This document shows, one piece after another, positions 50,407-58,933 of a stretch of DNA of 64,000 nt. Within the stretch, counting starts at the first letter, position 1, and every line of letters begins with the position of its first letter. Origin of the DNA: Variovorax davisae (GTDB lineage Bacteria > Pseudomonadota > Gammaproteobacteria > Burkholderiales > Burkholderiaceae_C); assembly GCF_030316845.1 (NCBI RefSeq), contig NZ_JASZYS010000001.1, positions 796,185 through 860,184 of the forward strand, given 5' to 3'. A program made the translations under genes and the position numbers. The notes beneath the pieces are model-generated. The model was not told the DNA's origin, did not search any database, and saw only the letters and a list, made by a program, of their open reading frames with translations.

Positions 50407-51276
50407 TCAGAGTTTCCGGCGCATCTCGACGTGGGTGATGCCCGCTTCCTCGAACGGCCTGCCATGCGGCACGTAGCCCAGCCGCCGGTAGAAGGACTCG
50501 GCGCTGCGCTGCGCATGCAGCATCACCTCGCTGTCGCCGCGTACCGCGGCCGCGGCCTCGAGCGCGCGCAGCACCGCCTCGCCATGGCCGCCGCCGCGCA
50601 GCGCGCGGTGCACCGCCATGCGGCCGATGCGGCCCAGCCCGGGCGCCTCGGCGACCAGCCGGCCGGTGGCGATCACCTGGCCCAGGCGGTTGCGGGCCAC
50701 GGCATGCAGCGCCACCGCATCGTGCGCGTCCCACTCCAGTTCCTTGGGGATGCGCTGCTCCTCGATGAAGACCTCGCGCCGCACCTTGCCGGCGCCGTCG
50801 CCCCACTGTTCCCAGTCGCCGGTGGCCACCTCGCGCATCGGTTCGCCGGCCTCGTAGGCGGCCAGGATCTCGCGCAGCAGCGGCGGGACCGGCTTCGAGG
50901 TCTGGGTCGCCGGATCGGCGAAGACGTAGACCAGTTCGCAACTCACCAGCAAGTCGTCGCCGCGGAACAGGCCGCCGTGGAACACGATCGAGGAGTTGCC
51001 CACGCGCAGGCATTTCATGCCGACGTCGAGCACATCGTCGGCCCGCGCCGAGGCATTGAACTCGACCGTGGCCTTGCGCACGTACAGGTCGCCTTCCAGG
51101 GCCCGCATCGCCTCTTCATAAGGCAGGGCCATCGCGCGCCAGTAGTCGGCGATCGCGGTGTCGAAGTACATCAGGTAGTGGGCGTTGAAGACGATCTTCT
51201 GCATGTCCACCTCGGCCCAGCGCACGCGCAGGCGGTGAAAGAAGCGGAAGTCGGATTTGCGGTGCAGTTCGGTCAT
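50407..51276 (-). CDS. YbgC-type thioesterase fused to a GNAT acetyltransferase
   Basis: A 289-residue fusion. Residues 1-140 form a hotdog-fold acyl-CoA thioesterase with RVRWAEVDMQKIVFNAHYLM (catalytic Asp) and NSSIVFHGGLF. Residues 145-289 form a GNAT acetyltransferase of the ElaA type: RREVFIEEQRIPKELEWDAH, IGRMAVHRALRGGGHGEAVL (acetyl-CoA P-loop) and AESFYRRLGYVPHG. Both active sites look complete. The enzyme may couple acyl-CoA hydrolysis and acetyl transfer or simply be a physical fusion; substrates are unknown. Confidence 0.92.
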   Translation of the reverse strand: MTELHRKSDFRFFHRLRVRWAEVDMQKIVFNAHYLMYFDTAIADYWRAMALPYEEAMRALEGDLYVRKATVEFNASARADDVLDVGMKCLRVGNSSIVFHGGLFRGDDLLVSCELVYVFADPATQTSKPVPPLLREILAAYEAGEPMREVATGDWEQWGDGAGKVRREVFIEEQRIPKELEWDAHDAVALHAVARNRLGQVIATGRLVAEAPGLGRIGRMAVHRALRGGGHGEAVLRALEAAAAVRGDSEVMLHAQRSAESFYRRLGYVPHGRPFEEAGITHVEMRRKL

Positions 51277-51281
51277 GGCGG

Positions 51282-52217
51282 TCAGGGTTGCAGGGCTTGT
51301 TTCAGGGCCAGGGCCGCATCGGCGTGGGCTTGCAGGGCCTCGGGGATGGCGCGGCCCATCTTGACGAATTCATGGATCACGCCGCGGTAGATTTCAAGGT
51401 CGACCGCGACGCCGGCGGCGCGCAGCTTGTCGGCATAGGCGATGCCCTCGTCGACCACCGGATCGATCTCGGCCAGGCCGATCCAGGCCGGTGCGACGTC
51501 TTCGAGGTCATCCGCGTTCAACGGCGCGAAGCGCCAGTCGTCACGCTCGGCGCGCGAATGCACGTAGAGGCCGAAGAACCAGCTGATCAGCGCCTCGCCG
51601 AGCAGCGGGCCCTCGGCAAAGCGCCGGTGCGAGTCGGTGTCCTGGTGGGCGGCCATGCCGGGATAGAACAGCAGCTGCAGCGCGATCGGCAGCCCGGCGT
51701 CGCGCGCCAGGATCGCGCACACCGCCGCCAGCGTGCCGCCGGCGCTGTCGCCGCCGACCGCGATCCGGCTGCCGTCCAGGCCCCATTGCGCAGCGTTGCC
51801 TGCGATGTGCGCGAGCGCGTCCCAGGCGTCATTGGACGCGGTCGGGAACCGGTGCGCCGGGGCCAGCCGGTAGTCGACCGAGAGCACGGCGCAGCCGCTG
51901 CGCTGGCTGAGCACCCGGCACAGCGTGTCGTGGGTGGCGATGCTGCCGACCGTGAAGCCGCCGCCATGGAAGAACAGCAGCAGCGGCAGCCGCTCGGCCG
52001 AAGGCGCGTAGAGCCGCACCGGCAGTGCATGGCCGTCGCGCGCCGGGATGCTGAAGTCGTCCACCCGCGCGAGCTGCGGCTTCGGGACTTCGAGCACGCC
52101 GGCGCCCTTCTCGTAGGCGGCCCTGGCTTCGTCCGGCGTCAGCTGGTTCAGCGGCGGCCGTCCGGCGCGGGCCATGCGCTCGACCACGCTGGCCATCTTG
52201 GCGGTCAGCGCTGCCAT
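51282..52217 (-). CDS. Alpha/beta hydrolase, hormone-sensitive lipase family
   Basis: A 311-residue esterase of family IV. The signature HGGG is in LLLFFHGGGFTVGSIATHD, the nucleophile is in IAVGGDSAGGTLAAV (GDSAG), the catalytic Asp is in IGLAEIDPVVDEGI, and the catalytic His in YRGVIHEFVKMG. The ATG at 52217 gives the normal N-terminal cap. It ends 5 bases before the thioesterase fusion begins, so the genes probably share a transcript, divergent from the alcohol dehydrogenase. Confidence 0.94.
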   Translation of the reverse strand: MAALTAKMASVVERMARAGRPPLNQLTPDEARAAYEKGAGVLEVPKPQLARVDDFSIPARDGHALPVRLYAPSAERLPLLLFFHGGGFTVGSIATHDTLCRVLSQRSGCAVLSVDYRLAPAHRFPTASNDAWDALAHIAGNAAQWGLDGSRIAVGGDSAGGTLAAVCAILARDAGLPIALQLLFYPGMAAHQDTDSHRRFAEGPLLGEALISWFFGLYVHSRAERDDWRFAPLNADDLEDVAPAWIGLAEIDPVVDEGIAYADKLRAAGVAVDLEIYRGVIHEFVKMGRAIPEALQAHADAALALKQALQP

Positions 52218-52332
52218 GGCCAGCCTGTACCGCTGGTGACAAGCGCAAGGGTTTTTTTCGTGTCCAAGGGGGTCCGTGCTTGTTAGATTCGAAGAGTCGC
52301 ATCGTACCGTCGGCAGCACCGGCATCATCCCC

Positions 52333-53469
52333 ATGGCTCTCATCCAGTACCTGACCCAGATCCAGTTCGACTTCGGCGCCATCCGGCTGCTGCGCAGCGA
52401 ATGCGAGCGCATCGGCATCACGCGGCCCCTGGTCGTGACCGACGCCGGCGTGCGCGCCGCCGGCATCCTGCAAAAGGCGCTCGACGCCCTCGGCGACCTG
52501 CCGGTCGCGGTGTTCGACCAGACGCCTTCGAACCCGACCGAAGCCGCTGTCCGGCTGGCCGCGGCCCAGTACCGCGAGGCGGGCTGCGACGGCCTGATCG
52601 CGGTCGGCGGCGGCTCGGCCATCGACTGCGCCAAGGGCGTGGCGATCGCGGCCACGCACGAAGGCCCGCTCAAGACCTACGCCACCATCGAGGGCGGCTC
52701 GACCAGGATCACCGAGCGCGTGGCGCCGCTGATCGCCGTGCCCACCACCAGCGGCACCGGCAGCGAGGTCGCGCGCGGCGCCATCGTGATCGTCGACGAC
52801 CACCGCAAGCTCGGCTTCCACAACTGGTTCCTGATGCCCAAGGCGGCCATCTGCGATCCCGAACTCACGCTCGGCCTGCCGCCCAAGCTGACCGCCGCCA
52901 CCGGCATGGACGCGATCGCGCACTGCATGGAGACCTTCATGTCGGCGGCGTTCAACCCGCCGGCCGACGGCATCGCGCTGGATGGCCTCGAGCGCGCCTG
53001 GGGCCACATCGAGCGCGCCACCCGCGACGGCAGCGACCGCGAGGCGCGGCTCAACCTCATGAGCGCCTCGATGCAGGGGGCGATGGCCTTCCAGAAGGGG
53101 CTGGGTTGCGTCCATTCGCTGAGCCACAGCCTGGGCGGGGTCGACCCGCGGCTGCACCACGGCACCCTCAACGCCCTCTTCCTGCCGGCCGTGATCCACT
53201 TCAACGCCGGCGCCGAATCGGTGCAGAAAGAGCAGCGCCTGCAGCGCATGGCACAGGCCATGCACCTCGATTCGGCCGGCGACGTCGGCGACGCGATCCG
53301 CGACATGAGCGCGCGGCTGGGCCTGCCCAAGGGGCTGGCCGAAGTCGGCGTCACGCCCGCGCTGTTCGAGCAGGTGATCGACGGCGCGATGGTGGACCAC
53401 TGCCACAAGACCAACCCGCGGCTCGCCAGCCGCGACGACTACCGGCAGATGCTCGAAGCGTCGATGTAG
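52333..53469 (+). CDS. Iron-containing alcohol dehydrogenase
   Basis: A 378-residue group III alcohol dehydrogenase. Motifs are GGGSAIDCAKGVAI (NAD binding), PTTSGTGSEVARGAI, and the metal-binding His and Asp set in MDAIAHCMETF and LGCVHSLSHSLGG plus HHGTLNALFL. The divergent esterase suggests an ester-to-alcohol-to-aldehyde pathway (inference). The ATG at 52333 is chosen because it gives the family-typical IQYLTQIQFDFGAIRLL start. Confidence 0.94.
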   Translation: MALIQYLTQIQFDFGAIRLLRSECERIGITRPLVVTDAGVRAAGILQKALDALGDLPVAVFDQTPSNPTEAAVRLAAAQYREAGCDGLIAVGGGSAIDCAKGVAIAATHEGPLKTYATIEGGSTRITERVAPLIAVPTTSGTGSEVARGAIVIVDDHRKLGFHNWFLMPKAAICDPELTLGLPPKLTAATGMDAIAHCMETFMSAAFNPPADGIALDGLERAWGHIERATRDGSDREARLNLMSASMQGAMAFQKGLGCVHSLSHSLGGVDPRLHHGTLNALFLPAVIHFNAGAESVQKEQRLQRMAQAMHLDSAGDVGDAIRDMSARLGLPKGLAEVGVTPALFEQVIDGAMVDHCHKTNPRLASRDDYRQMLEASM

Positions 53470-53472
53470 GCC

Positions 53473-54360
53473 TCAGCCGGCCGGCGAGGCCGCGGCACCC
53501 GCCTGCGCGAGCAGCCAGTCGCGGAACAGCGCCATCGCCGGACTCGCCGGCCGCGACCGCAGCCGGGTGAGCCAGTAGCTGCCGGTCGCGACCGAGATGC
53601 CGACCGGCCGGACCAGCCGCCCCTCCTGCAGTTCGCGCTCGAACATCGAGGCCGGCGCCAGCGCGACCCCTGCGCCCTGGACGGCGGCTTCGACCATCAG
53701 CCGCGAGGAGTCGAACACCGGCCCGCGGATGGCGGGGCAGTCCAGCCCCGCTGCGGCGAACCAGCCCGGCCAGTCCTCCGCCCGGTAGGAGCGCAGCAGC
53801 GTCTCGTGCGCCAGGTCCTGCGGGCGGCGCACGCGGGCCGCCACCGCCGGGGCGCACAGCACGCTCAGCGGCGCTTCCATCAAGGCCTCGGCCTGCAGTC
53901 CCGGCCAGTTGCCATCGCCGAAGCGGATTGCGAAGTCCAGCCCTTCGCCTGCCAGGTCGACCACGTTGTTGTGGGTCATCAGGCGCAGGTCGATGAAGGG
54001 ACAGCTGTCGCGGAACAGCCGCAACCGGGGCAGCAGCCAGCCGACCGCGAAGGTACCGACCACGCCCACGCTCAGCACCTCGAAGAAATGGCCGTTGTCG
54101 AACTGCTGGATCACCGATTCGATGCGGCCGAAGGCGTCGACCAGCACCGGCAGCAGCGCCAATCCTTCGTCGGTGAGCGCGAGGCCGCGCGGCAGCCGCC
54201 GGAACAGGGCGACGCCCAGCCGGGCCTCGAGCCCGCGCACCTGCTGGCTGACCGCCGCCTGCGTGACGTTCAATTCGGCCGCTGCCAGCGTGAAGCTGAG
54301 GTGGCGGGCGGCGCATTCGAAGGCGCGCAGGGCATTGAGCGGCAGGTGGGTGCGGGCCAT
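53473..54360 (-). CDS. LysR-type regulator, AmpR-like
   Basis: A 295-residue LysR protein with helix-turn-helix LPLNALRAFECAARHLSFTL then AAAELNVTQAAVSQQVRGLE, and an effector domain with HNNVVDLAGEGLDFAIRFG and the sequence SRLMVEAAVQGAGVALAP. The N-terminal LPLNALRAFE and the divergent class A beta-lactamase gene are the AmpR pattern. Inducing muropeptide sensing would be expected if the function is conserved. The intergenic region carries a T-N11-A type inverted repeat. Confidence 0.92.
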   Translation of the reverse strand: MARTHLPLNALRAFECAARHLSFTLAAAELNVTQAAVSQQVRGLEARLGVALFRRLPRGLALTDEGLALLPVLVDAFGRIESVIQQFDNGHFFEVLSVGVVGTFAVGWLLPRLRLFRDSCPFIDLRLMTHNNVVDLAGEGLDFAIRFGDGNWPGLQAEALMEAPLSVLCAPAVAARVRRPQDLAHETLLRSYRAEDWPGWFAAAGLDCPAIRGPVFDSSRLMVEAAVQGAGVALAPASMFERELQEGRLVRPVGISVATGSYWLTRLRSRPASPAMALFRDWLLAQAGAAASPAG

Positions 54361-54375
54361 CGGTTCAAAGATAGT

Positions 54376-54397
54376 TTTTCTTTTGCGAAACAGAAAA
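54376..54397. promoter_or_regulatory. LysR-type operator between regulator and beta-lactamase
   Basis: TTTTCT (54376-54381) and AGAAAA (54392-54397) form an inverted repeat with a 10-base spacer containing TTTGCGAAA, another small dyad. The AT-rich element lies in the 99-base gap between the divergent LysR and beta-lactamase genes and fits the T-N11-A rule for LysR sites. Downstream, TTGTCC and the -10 region of the lactamase are not clear. Confidence 0.6.
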
Positions 54398-54459
54398 TAC
54401 CATCGTTTGTCCAGGCATCCTCGATCGCGCACAGTACGCCGCTTTCCAAGGAGACTTTT

Positions 54460-55329
54460 ATGATCGATCGCCGACATTTCTCGGCCACCCTGCTCGCCGC
54501 GCTGGCGAGCGCGCCGGCCCTGGCGCGGGCCGATGGCCAGACCGACCTGCAACTGCAACTGGCCGCCATCGAGAAGGCCAGCGGCGGCCGCCTGGGCGTG
54601 TGCATCCTCGACACCGGCAGCGGCCAGCGCGCCGGCCACCGCGCGGACGAGCGCTTCCCGATGTGCAGCACCTTCAAGTTCCTGGCCGCCGCGGCCGTGC
54701 TGAGCCGCGTCGACCAGGGCAAGGAGCGGCTGGATCGGCGCGTCGTCGTCGGCCAGCGCGACCTGATTCCGCACGCCCCGCTGACCGGGAAGCACGTCGG
54801 CGGGCCGGGCCTGACCATGGCCGAACTCTGCGAGGCGGCGGTCACCTTGAGCGACAACCCGGCCGCGAACCTGATGCTCGCGAGCTTCGGCGGCCCGGCC
54901 GGCCTGACGCGCTATCTGCGCGGCCTCGGCGACACCCAGACGCGGCTCGACCGCAACGAGCCCGGCCTCAACGAGTCGCTGCCCGGCGACCCGCGCGACA
55001 CCACCACGCCGACCGCGATGCTGGGCGACATGCAGAAGATCCTCTTGGGTGATGCGCTCCGGCCCGCCTCCCGGGCGCGGATCCAGGCCTGGCTCGACGG
55101 CTGCCAGACCGGCGACAAGCGGCTGCGGGCCGGCGTGCCCGCGGACTGGGTCGTCGGCGACAAGACCGGGTCCGGCAGCCGCGGCAGCACCTGCGACATC
55201 GCCATCTTCCGGCCGCCGCGCCGCGCGCCGATCCTGGTGACGGCCTACCTGACCGGCACCGAAGCCTCGATGGAGGCCCGCGACGCTGCGCTCGCGGCGG
55301 TCGGCGCCCTGGTGGTCAATCGGGCTTGA
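54460..55329 (+). CDS. Class A beta-lactamase
   Basis: A 289-residue serine beta-lactamase. Motifs are CSTFKF (Ser70-x-x-Lys73), SDN (130-132), the omega loop NEPGLNESLPGD with Glu166, and VGDKTGSG (Lys234-Thr-Gly). All catalytic residues are present, so it should be active. The signal peptide MIDRRHFSATLLAALASAPA carries a twin-Arg motif (RRHF) and is a plausible Tat signal. A good ribosome binding site (AAGGAG) precedes the ATG. It converges with a Bug-type receptor gene, with 14 bases of overlap at the 3' ends. Confidence 0.95.
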   Translation: MIDRRHFSATLLAALASAPALARADGQTDLQLQLAAIEKASGGRLGVCILDTGSGQRAGHRADERFPMCSTFKFLAAAAVLSRVDQGKERLDRRVVVGQRDLIPHAPLTGKHVGGPGLTMAELCEAAVTLSDNPAANLMLASFGGPAGLTRYLRGLGDTQTRLDRNEPGLNESLPGDPRDTTTPTAMLGDMQKILLGDALRPASRARIQAWLDGCQTGDKRLRAGVPADWVVGDKTGSGSRGSTCDIAIFRPPRRAPILVTAYLTGTEASMEARDAALAAVGALVVNRA

Positions 55330-56302
55330 CGCCGGCGGTCTTGATCACCTGCGCCCACTTCGCCGTCTCGGCGGCGATGAAGGCATCGAATTCCTCGGGC
55401 GTGCTGCCGGCCGGGAAGGTGCCCATGGCTTCCAGCTTGGCGCGGGTCTCGTCGCTCTTGATGATCCGCGCCACCTCCTCCGACATGCGCTTGACGATCT
55501 CGCGCGGCGTGCCGGCGGGGGCCAGCATGCCGGCCCAGGTGCTGCCGGTGAACCCGGCGAAGCCCTGCTCGATGAAGGTCGGCACCTCCGGCAGCACCGG
55601 CAGCCGCCGCTCGCTGGCGACCCCGATCAGGCGCACCTTGCCGGCCTTGCCCTGGTTGATGAGACCCGTCGGTGCATCGAAGAAGAGCTGGATCTGGCCG
55701 CCCATCAGGTCGGTCAGCGCCGGCACCGCGCCGCGATACGGGATGTGGATCATGTAGGTCTTGGTGAGCGACTTCCACAGCTCGCTCGTGAGGTGCGCCG
55801 CCGAGCCGTTGCCCGACGAGCCGAAGCTCACCTTGCCAGGGTTGGCGCGCGCGTAGTCGATCAGCTCCTTCGCGGTCTTGAAGGGCGCGTCGTTGTTGAC
55901 CGCGGCGAGCAGCGGCGACACCCCCATCAGCGAGACGCCGACCAGGTCGCGGCGCGGGTCGTAGGGCAGCTTCGGGTAGAGCGTGGTGTTGGCCGCGTAG
56001 GCCGCGATCACGACGCCGAAGGTGCTGCCGTCGGGCGCCGCCTTGGCGACCGCGTCGACCCCGATCAGGCTGTTGGCGCCGGGCTTGTTGTCGATGATGA
56101 CGGTCTGGCCGAGCCGGCTCTGCAGCCCGGGCTGGATCAGCCGCGCCATCTGGTCGGTGAAGCCGCCGGGCGTGTAGGGCACGACGATGCGGATCGGCTT
56201 GCTCGGCCAGGCGGACTGGCCCAGCGACGGTGCCGCGACGGTGACGGCGGCCGCAGCGGCCGAAAGGTTGAAGACGCGACGGGACAGGCGGGCATGGGGC
56301 AT
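55316..56302 (-). CDS. Bug-family (TctC-like) tripartite tricarboxylate receptor
   Basis: A 328-residue periplasmic solute receptor. The signal peptide RRVFNLSAAAAAVTVAAPS has a twin-Arg-like motif. Mature signature segments are WPSKPIRIVVPYTPGGFTDQ, TVIIDNKPGANSLIGVDAVA, and SFGSSGNGSAAHLTSELWKS. Bug proteins bind carboxylates or related small molecules, very abundant in Burkholderiales, often without a dedicated membrane partner next to them, as here. The ligand is unknown. Its 3' end overlaps the beta-lactamase 3' end. Confidence 0.93.
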   Translation of the reverse strand: MPHARLSRRVFNLSAAAAAVTVAAPSLGQSAWPSKPIRIVVPYTPGGFTDQMARLIQPGLQSRLGQTVIIDNKPGANSLIGVDAVAKAAPDGSTFGVVIAAYAANTTLYPKLPYDPRRDLVGVSLMGVSPLLAAVNNDAPFKTAKELIDYARANPGKVSFGSSGNGSAAHLTSELWKSLTKTYMIHIPYRGAVPALTDLMGGQIQLFFDAPTGLINQGKAGKVRLIGVASERRLPVLPEVPTFIEQGFAGFTGSTWAGMLAPAGTPREIVKRMSEEVARIIKSDETRAKLEAMGTFPAGSTPEEFDAFIAAETAKWAQVIKTAGVKPD

Positions 56303-56400
56303 CGGGGACTCTCCGGAAAGTTCGGCCCATTCTGGAAGGCGGCCCGCCGGTCGATGCTCAGGGTTTGCCCGCCGCGGGCATGGCTGCAGCCAGGACGCAC

Positions 56401-56499
56401 AAGACGAGGCGCCGCGTGTCGGAGTTTCCGCGCACCGGCGCCGGCAAGCTGCAGAAGCACCTGATCCGCGGGCAGCACCAGGGCTTGTCCCAGCGCTGA
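56401..56499 (+). pseudogene. C-terminal remnant of an acyl-CoA synthetase (AMP-binding)
   Basis: Immediately upstream of the nitrile hydratase a short frame reads RRVSEFPRTGAGKLQKHLIR and ends GQHQGLSQR at a TGA (56497). The PRT-GxGKLQK motif is the conserved C-terminal catalytic lysine segment of acyl-CoA synthetases. No start codon or upstream domain is present, so this is the tail of a gene whose remainder has been deleted, leaving the nitrile hydratase operon behind it. Confidence 0.65.
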
Positions 56500-56518
56500 G
56501 CCACGCTAGCATGCACGC

Positions 56519-57148
56519 ATGGCACATGACCACGAACACGACCATTCCGACGACCACAGCGAACTCGGCGAGATGGACCTGCGGGTCCGCGCCCTCGAGA
56601 CCGTGCTCACGCAGAAGGGCTACATCGACCCGGCCGCGCTCGACGTCCTGATCGACACCTACCAGACGAAGATCGGCCCGCGCAACGGTGCCCGCGTGGT
56701 GGCGCGGGCCTGGGTCGACCCGGCCTTCCGCGACTGGCTGCTGAAGGACGCCACCGCGGCGATCGCCTCGCTCGGCTATGGCGGCCGCCAGGGCGAGCAC
56801 ATGATCGCGGTCGCCAACACCGACGGCCAGCACCACATGGTCGTCTGCACCTTGTGCAGCTGCTACCCCTGGCCGGTGCTGGGCCTGCCGCCGACCTGGT
56901 ACAAGAGCGCGCCCTACCGCTCGCGGGCGGTGAAGGATCCGCGCGGCGTGCTGGCCGAGTTCGACGTGCAACTGCCCGCTTCGACCGCGATTCGGGTCTG
57001 GGACTCCACGGCCGAGGTGCGGTACCTCGTGATACCGCAGCGCCCGGACGGCACCGCGGGCTGGAGCGAAGAAGCCTTGGCCGATCTGGTCACGCGCGAT
57101 TCGATGATCGGCACCGGGCTGGCCCGCAGGCCGGAGGCCGCGCCATGA
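56519..57148 (+). CDS. nthA: Nitrile hydratase subunit alpha, cobalt type
   Basis: The alpha subunit carries the non-haem metal of nitrile hydratase, which converts nitriles to amides. The metal motif is [14 protein letters not shown]; the CTLCSC form indicates cobalt, whereas iron enzymes have CSLCSC. The protein is 209 residues. Its N-terminus is rich in His and Asp ([16 protein letters not shown]), which could bind metal. Its TGA overlaps the beta subunit ATG (57145-57148), so the subunits are coupled. Confidence 0.95.
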   Translation: MAHDHEHDHSDDHSELGEMDLRVRALETVLTQKGYIDPAALDVLIDTYQTKIGPRNGARVVARAWVDPAFRDWLLKDATAAIASLGYGGRQGEHMIAVANTDGQHHMVVCTLCSCYPWPVLGLPPTWYKSAPYRSRAVKDPRGVLAEFDVQLPASTAIRVWDSTAEVRYLVIPQRPDGTAGWSEEALADLVTRDSMIGTGLARRPEAAP

Positions 57149-57807
57149 GCTACGTCTCTCATGCCGACCTCGGCGGCCGCGCTCTGCCTGGCGCGATCGT
57201 CCCCGAACCCGAGGGCGAGATCTTCCACGCGCCATGGGAAGCCCGTGCGCTGGCCCTGACGCTGGCGATGGGCGGCACCGGCTCATGGAACATCGACGCC
57301 AGCCGCAGCGCGCGCGAGACCCTGCCCGGCTATGCCCGGCTGAGCTACTACCAGATCTGGCTCGCGGCGCTCGAAAAGCTGATGGGCGAGCGCCATCAAC
57401 TCCTGCCCGATGAACTGGCCGCGGGGCAGATGCTGCATGCCCCGCAGCCGGTCAAGCGGGTGCTTCAGGCGGCCGACGTGCCGGCGGCGCTGGCCCGCGG
57501 CACGGCCACCGAGCGACCCCCCACCGCCCCGGCGCGCTTCGCGCCCGGCCAGCGCGTGCGCACCCGCAGCGCTGCGGTCGGGCACCACACCCGCCTGCCC
57601 GGCTACGTGCAGGGCAAGGTCGGCACCATCGAGCACCTGCACGGCATGCACGTCTTCGCCGACGCGCACGCGCAAGGCCTGGGCGAACAGCCCCAATGGC
57701 TCTACACGGTGGTCTTCGGCGGCGCGGCGTTGTGGGGCGAAGGCGCCCAGCCCGGGCTCAGCGTCTCGGTCGACGCCTGGGAAAGCTACCTGGAGCCGGC
57801 CGAATGA
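57145..57807 (+). CDS. nthB: Nitrile hydratase subunit beta
   Basis: A 220-residue beta subunit. The N-terminal part shows [20 protein letters not shown] and [19 protein letters not shown], and the C-terminal part the SH3-like barrel with [20 protein letters not shown] and [13 protein letters not shown]. It overlaps alpha upstream and the accessory gene downstream, both by ATGA. The alpha-beta order is the usual one for low-molecular-weight cobalt enzymes in some genera, although beta-alpha order is more common. Confidence 0.94.
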   Translation: MSYVSHADLGGRALPGAIVPEPEGEIFHAPWEARALALTLAMGGTGSWNIDASRSARETLPGYARLSYYQIWLAALEKLMGERHQLLPDELAAGQMLHAPQPVKRVLQAADVPAALARGTATERPPTAPARFAPGQRVRTRSAAVGHHTRLPGYVQGKVGTIEHLHGMHVFADAHAQGLGEQPQWLYTVVFGGAALWGEGAQPGLSVSVDAWESYLEPAE

Positions 57808-58169
57808 ACGAAGCGATCTCGCTGCTTCCCGGCATGCCGAGCGACGACGGCACCGAGCCGGTGTTCCGCGAACCCTGGGAGGCGCACGCCTTCGCGCTGG
57901 CCGTCTCGCTGCACCAGCGCGGCCTCTTCACCTGGCCCGAATGGGCCAAGGCGCTGGCGCGGCAGATCGGTGCCGCCCAGGCGGCCGGCGACGCCGACTT
58001 GGGCGACACCTACTACCGCCATTGGCTCGCCGCGCTGGAATCGCTGGTCGCGGACAAGGGCGCGAGTTCGGCGGCGGAACTCGAACGCTACCGGCATGCC
58101 TGGGACCGGGCGGCGGATCGCACGCCGCATGGGCGGGCGATCGAGTTGGGGTCGCAGGATTTCGGCTGA
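57804..58169 (+). CDS. Nitrile hydratase accessory protein (activator, p14K-like)
   Basis: A 121-residue protein homologous to the N-terminal half of the beta subunit: PVFREPWEAHAFALAVSLHQ, then WPEWAKALARQIGAAQAAGD and YYRHWLAALESLVADKGASS. Such proteins chaperone cobalt insertion and cysteine oxidation in the alpha subunit. Its ATG overlaps the beta subunit stop, so all three proteins should be produced in step. No amidase gene follows, so the amide product must be used by another enzyme. Confidence 0.92.
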   Translation: MNEAISLLPGMPSDDGTEPVFREPWEAHAFALAVSLHQRGLFTWPEWAKALARQIGAAQAAGDADLGDTYYRHWLAALESLVADKGASSAAELERYRHAWDRAADRTPHGRAIELGSQDFG

Positions 58170-58183
58170 GCCCGGCGCAGGCT

Positions 58184-58405
58184 TCAGCGCTTGCGTCCTC
58201 CCACCACCACCAGCACGCCACCCACGACGATCGCGCCGATGCCGGCCCAGATCGGAAGCTCGATGTCCCGCTTCTCCTTGACCGCCAGCTCGACCGGTCC
58301 GATCTTGATCTGGTGGGTCGACTTGGTGAAGCTGACATGACCCAGGGCGAGCGACAGGATGCCGGCGAAGATCAGAAGGAGGCCGAGAATTCGAAGCGGG
58401 TTCAT
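58184..58405 (-). CDS. Small two-helix membrane protein (DUF3185-like)
   Basis: A 73-residue protein with two membrane helices (ILGLLLIFAGILSLALGHV and LPIWAGIGAIVVGGVLVVV) connected by a charged loop (KIGPVELAVKEKRDIE). The pattern matches small DUF3185-type proteins common in proteobacteria. Function unknown. It converges with the nitrile hydratase accessory gene, 14 bases between. Confidence 0.85.
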   Translation of the reverse strand: MNPLRILGLLLIFAGILSLALGHVSFTKSTHQIKIGPVELAVKEKRDIELPIWAGIGAIVVGGVLVVVGGRKR

Positions 58406-58477
58406 GGTTTCTCGAAGCAGCGCGGTATGCGGCGACTGTAACGCGCCGAGCAGGGGCAGTGGACCCGAGGAGGATGC

Positions 58478-58816
58478 CTACGGCAGACTTTCGTGCAGTT
58501 CGGATCGTGTCGTCACCGTGGGCGGCGACCGCCGGGATTCGCAGGCCTCGATCAGGGCCAGCGTGTCCGCAGCCAGTCCGCGCCAGATCCAACTTATATG
58601 GGCCAGCGGCTTTCGGGGAACCGATGGCGCTGGGTTGCAGTGGCTCTGTGCCTGGCGTGTGCCGGCGCCGCCGCCTGCGGGAGCGGCACATGCCGTGAGC
58701 AGCGCGAGGCATGCCACGGCGATCAGGGCGCGGCCTGGCGCCAGGAGCGACACTGGCAGTCGATTCGAAGGACGGCGGGAACCGCGAGCCCGACGCCACA
58801 GTTCAGGACGGATCAT
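58478..58816 (-). CDS. Putative lipoprotein with structured leader
   Basis: A 112-residue product with a long basic N-terminus (WRRARGSRRPSNRLP) followed by a hydrophobic stretch and lipobox LLTACAAP, so the mature protein would be a lipoprotein. The C-terminal half (ISWIWRGLAADTLALIEACE) has an amphipathic look. The ribosome binding site GGGGAG is well placed, 8 bases before the ATG at 58816, and is the closing strand of a strong hairpin in the leader. Function unknown; no family recognised. Confidence 0.55.
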   Translation of the reverse strand: MIRPELWRRARGSRRPSNRLPVSLLAPGRALIAVACLALLTACAAPAGGGAGTRQAQSHCNPAPSVPRKPLAHISWIWRGLAADTLALIEACESRRSPPTVTTRSELHESLP

Positions 58817-58880
58817 CGTTTACTCTCCCCAACAGTCGGCGACCGCATCCGGATTCGGCGGTCTGCTCTCACTGTTGGGG
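58817..58880 (-). promoter_or_regulatory. Structured leader that may hide the ribosome binding site
   Basis: On the minus strand CCCCAACAGT (58880-58871) is complementary to ACTGTTGGGG (58836-58827), giving a perfect 10-bp stem. The closing GGGG is also the first part of the Shine-Dalgarno sequence GGGGAGAG that serves the ATG at 58816. Inside the 34-base loop GACCGC (58863-58858) and GCGGTC (58846-58841) form a second stem. Folding would block translation of the lipoprotein gene. On the plus strand the same hairpin is followed by TTTCTT, so a terminator role is an alternative. Confidence 0.55.
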
Positions 58881-58933
58881 TTTCTTGCCGATCGATCCAC
58901 CCCCCGGACGCAGGGGATGACAGGCGTCGCATT

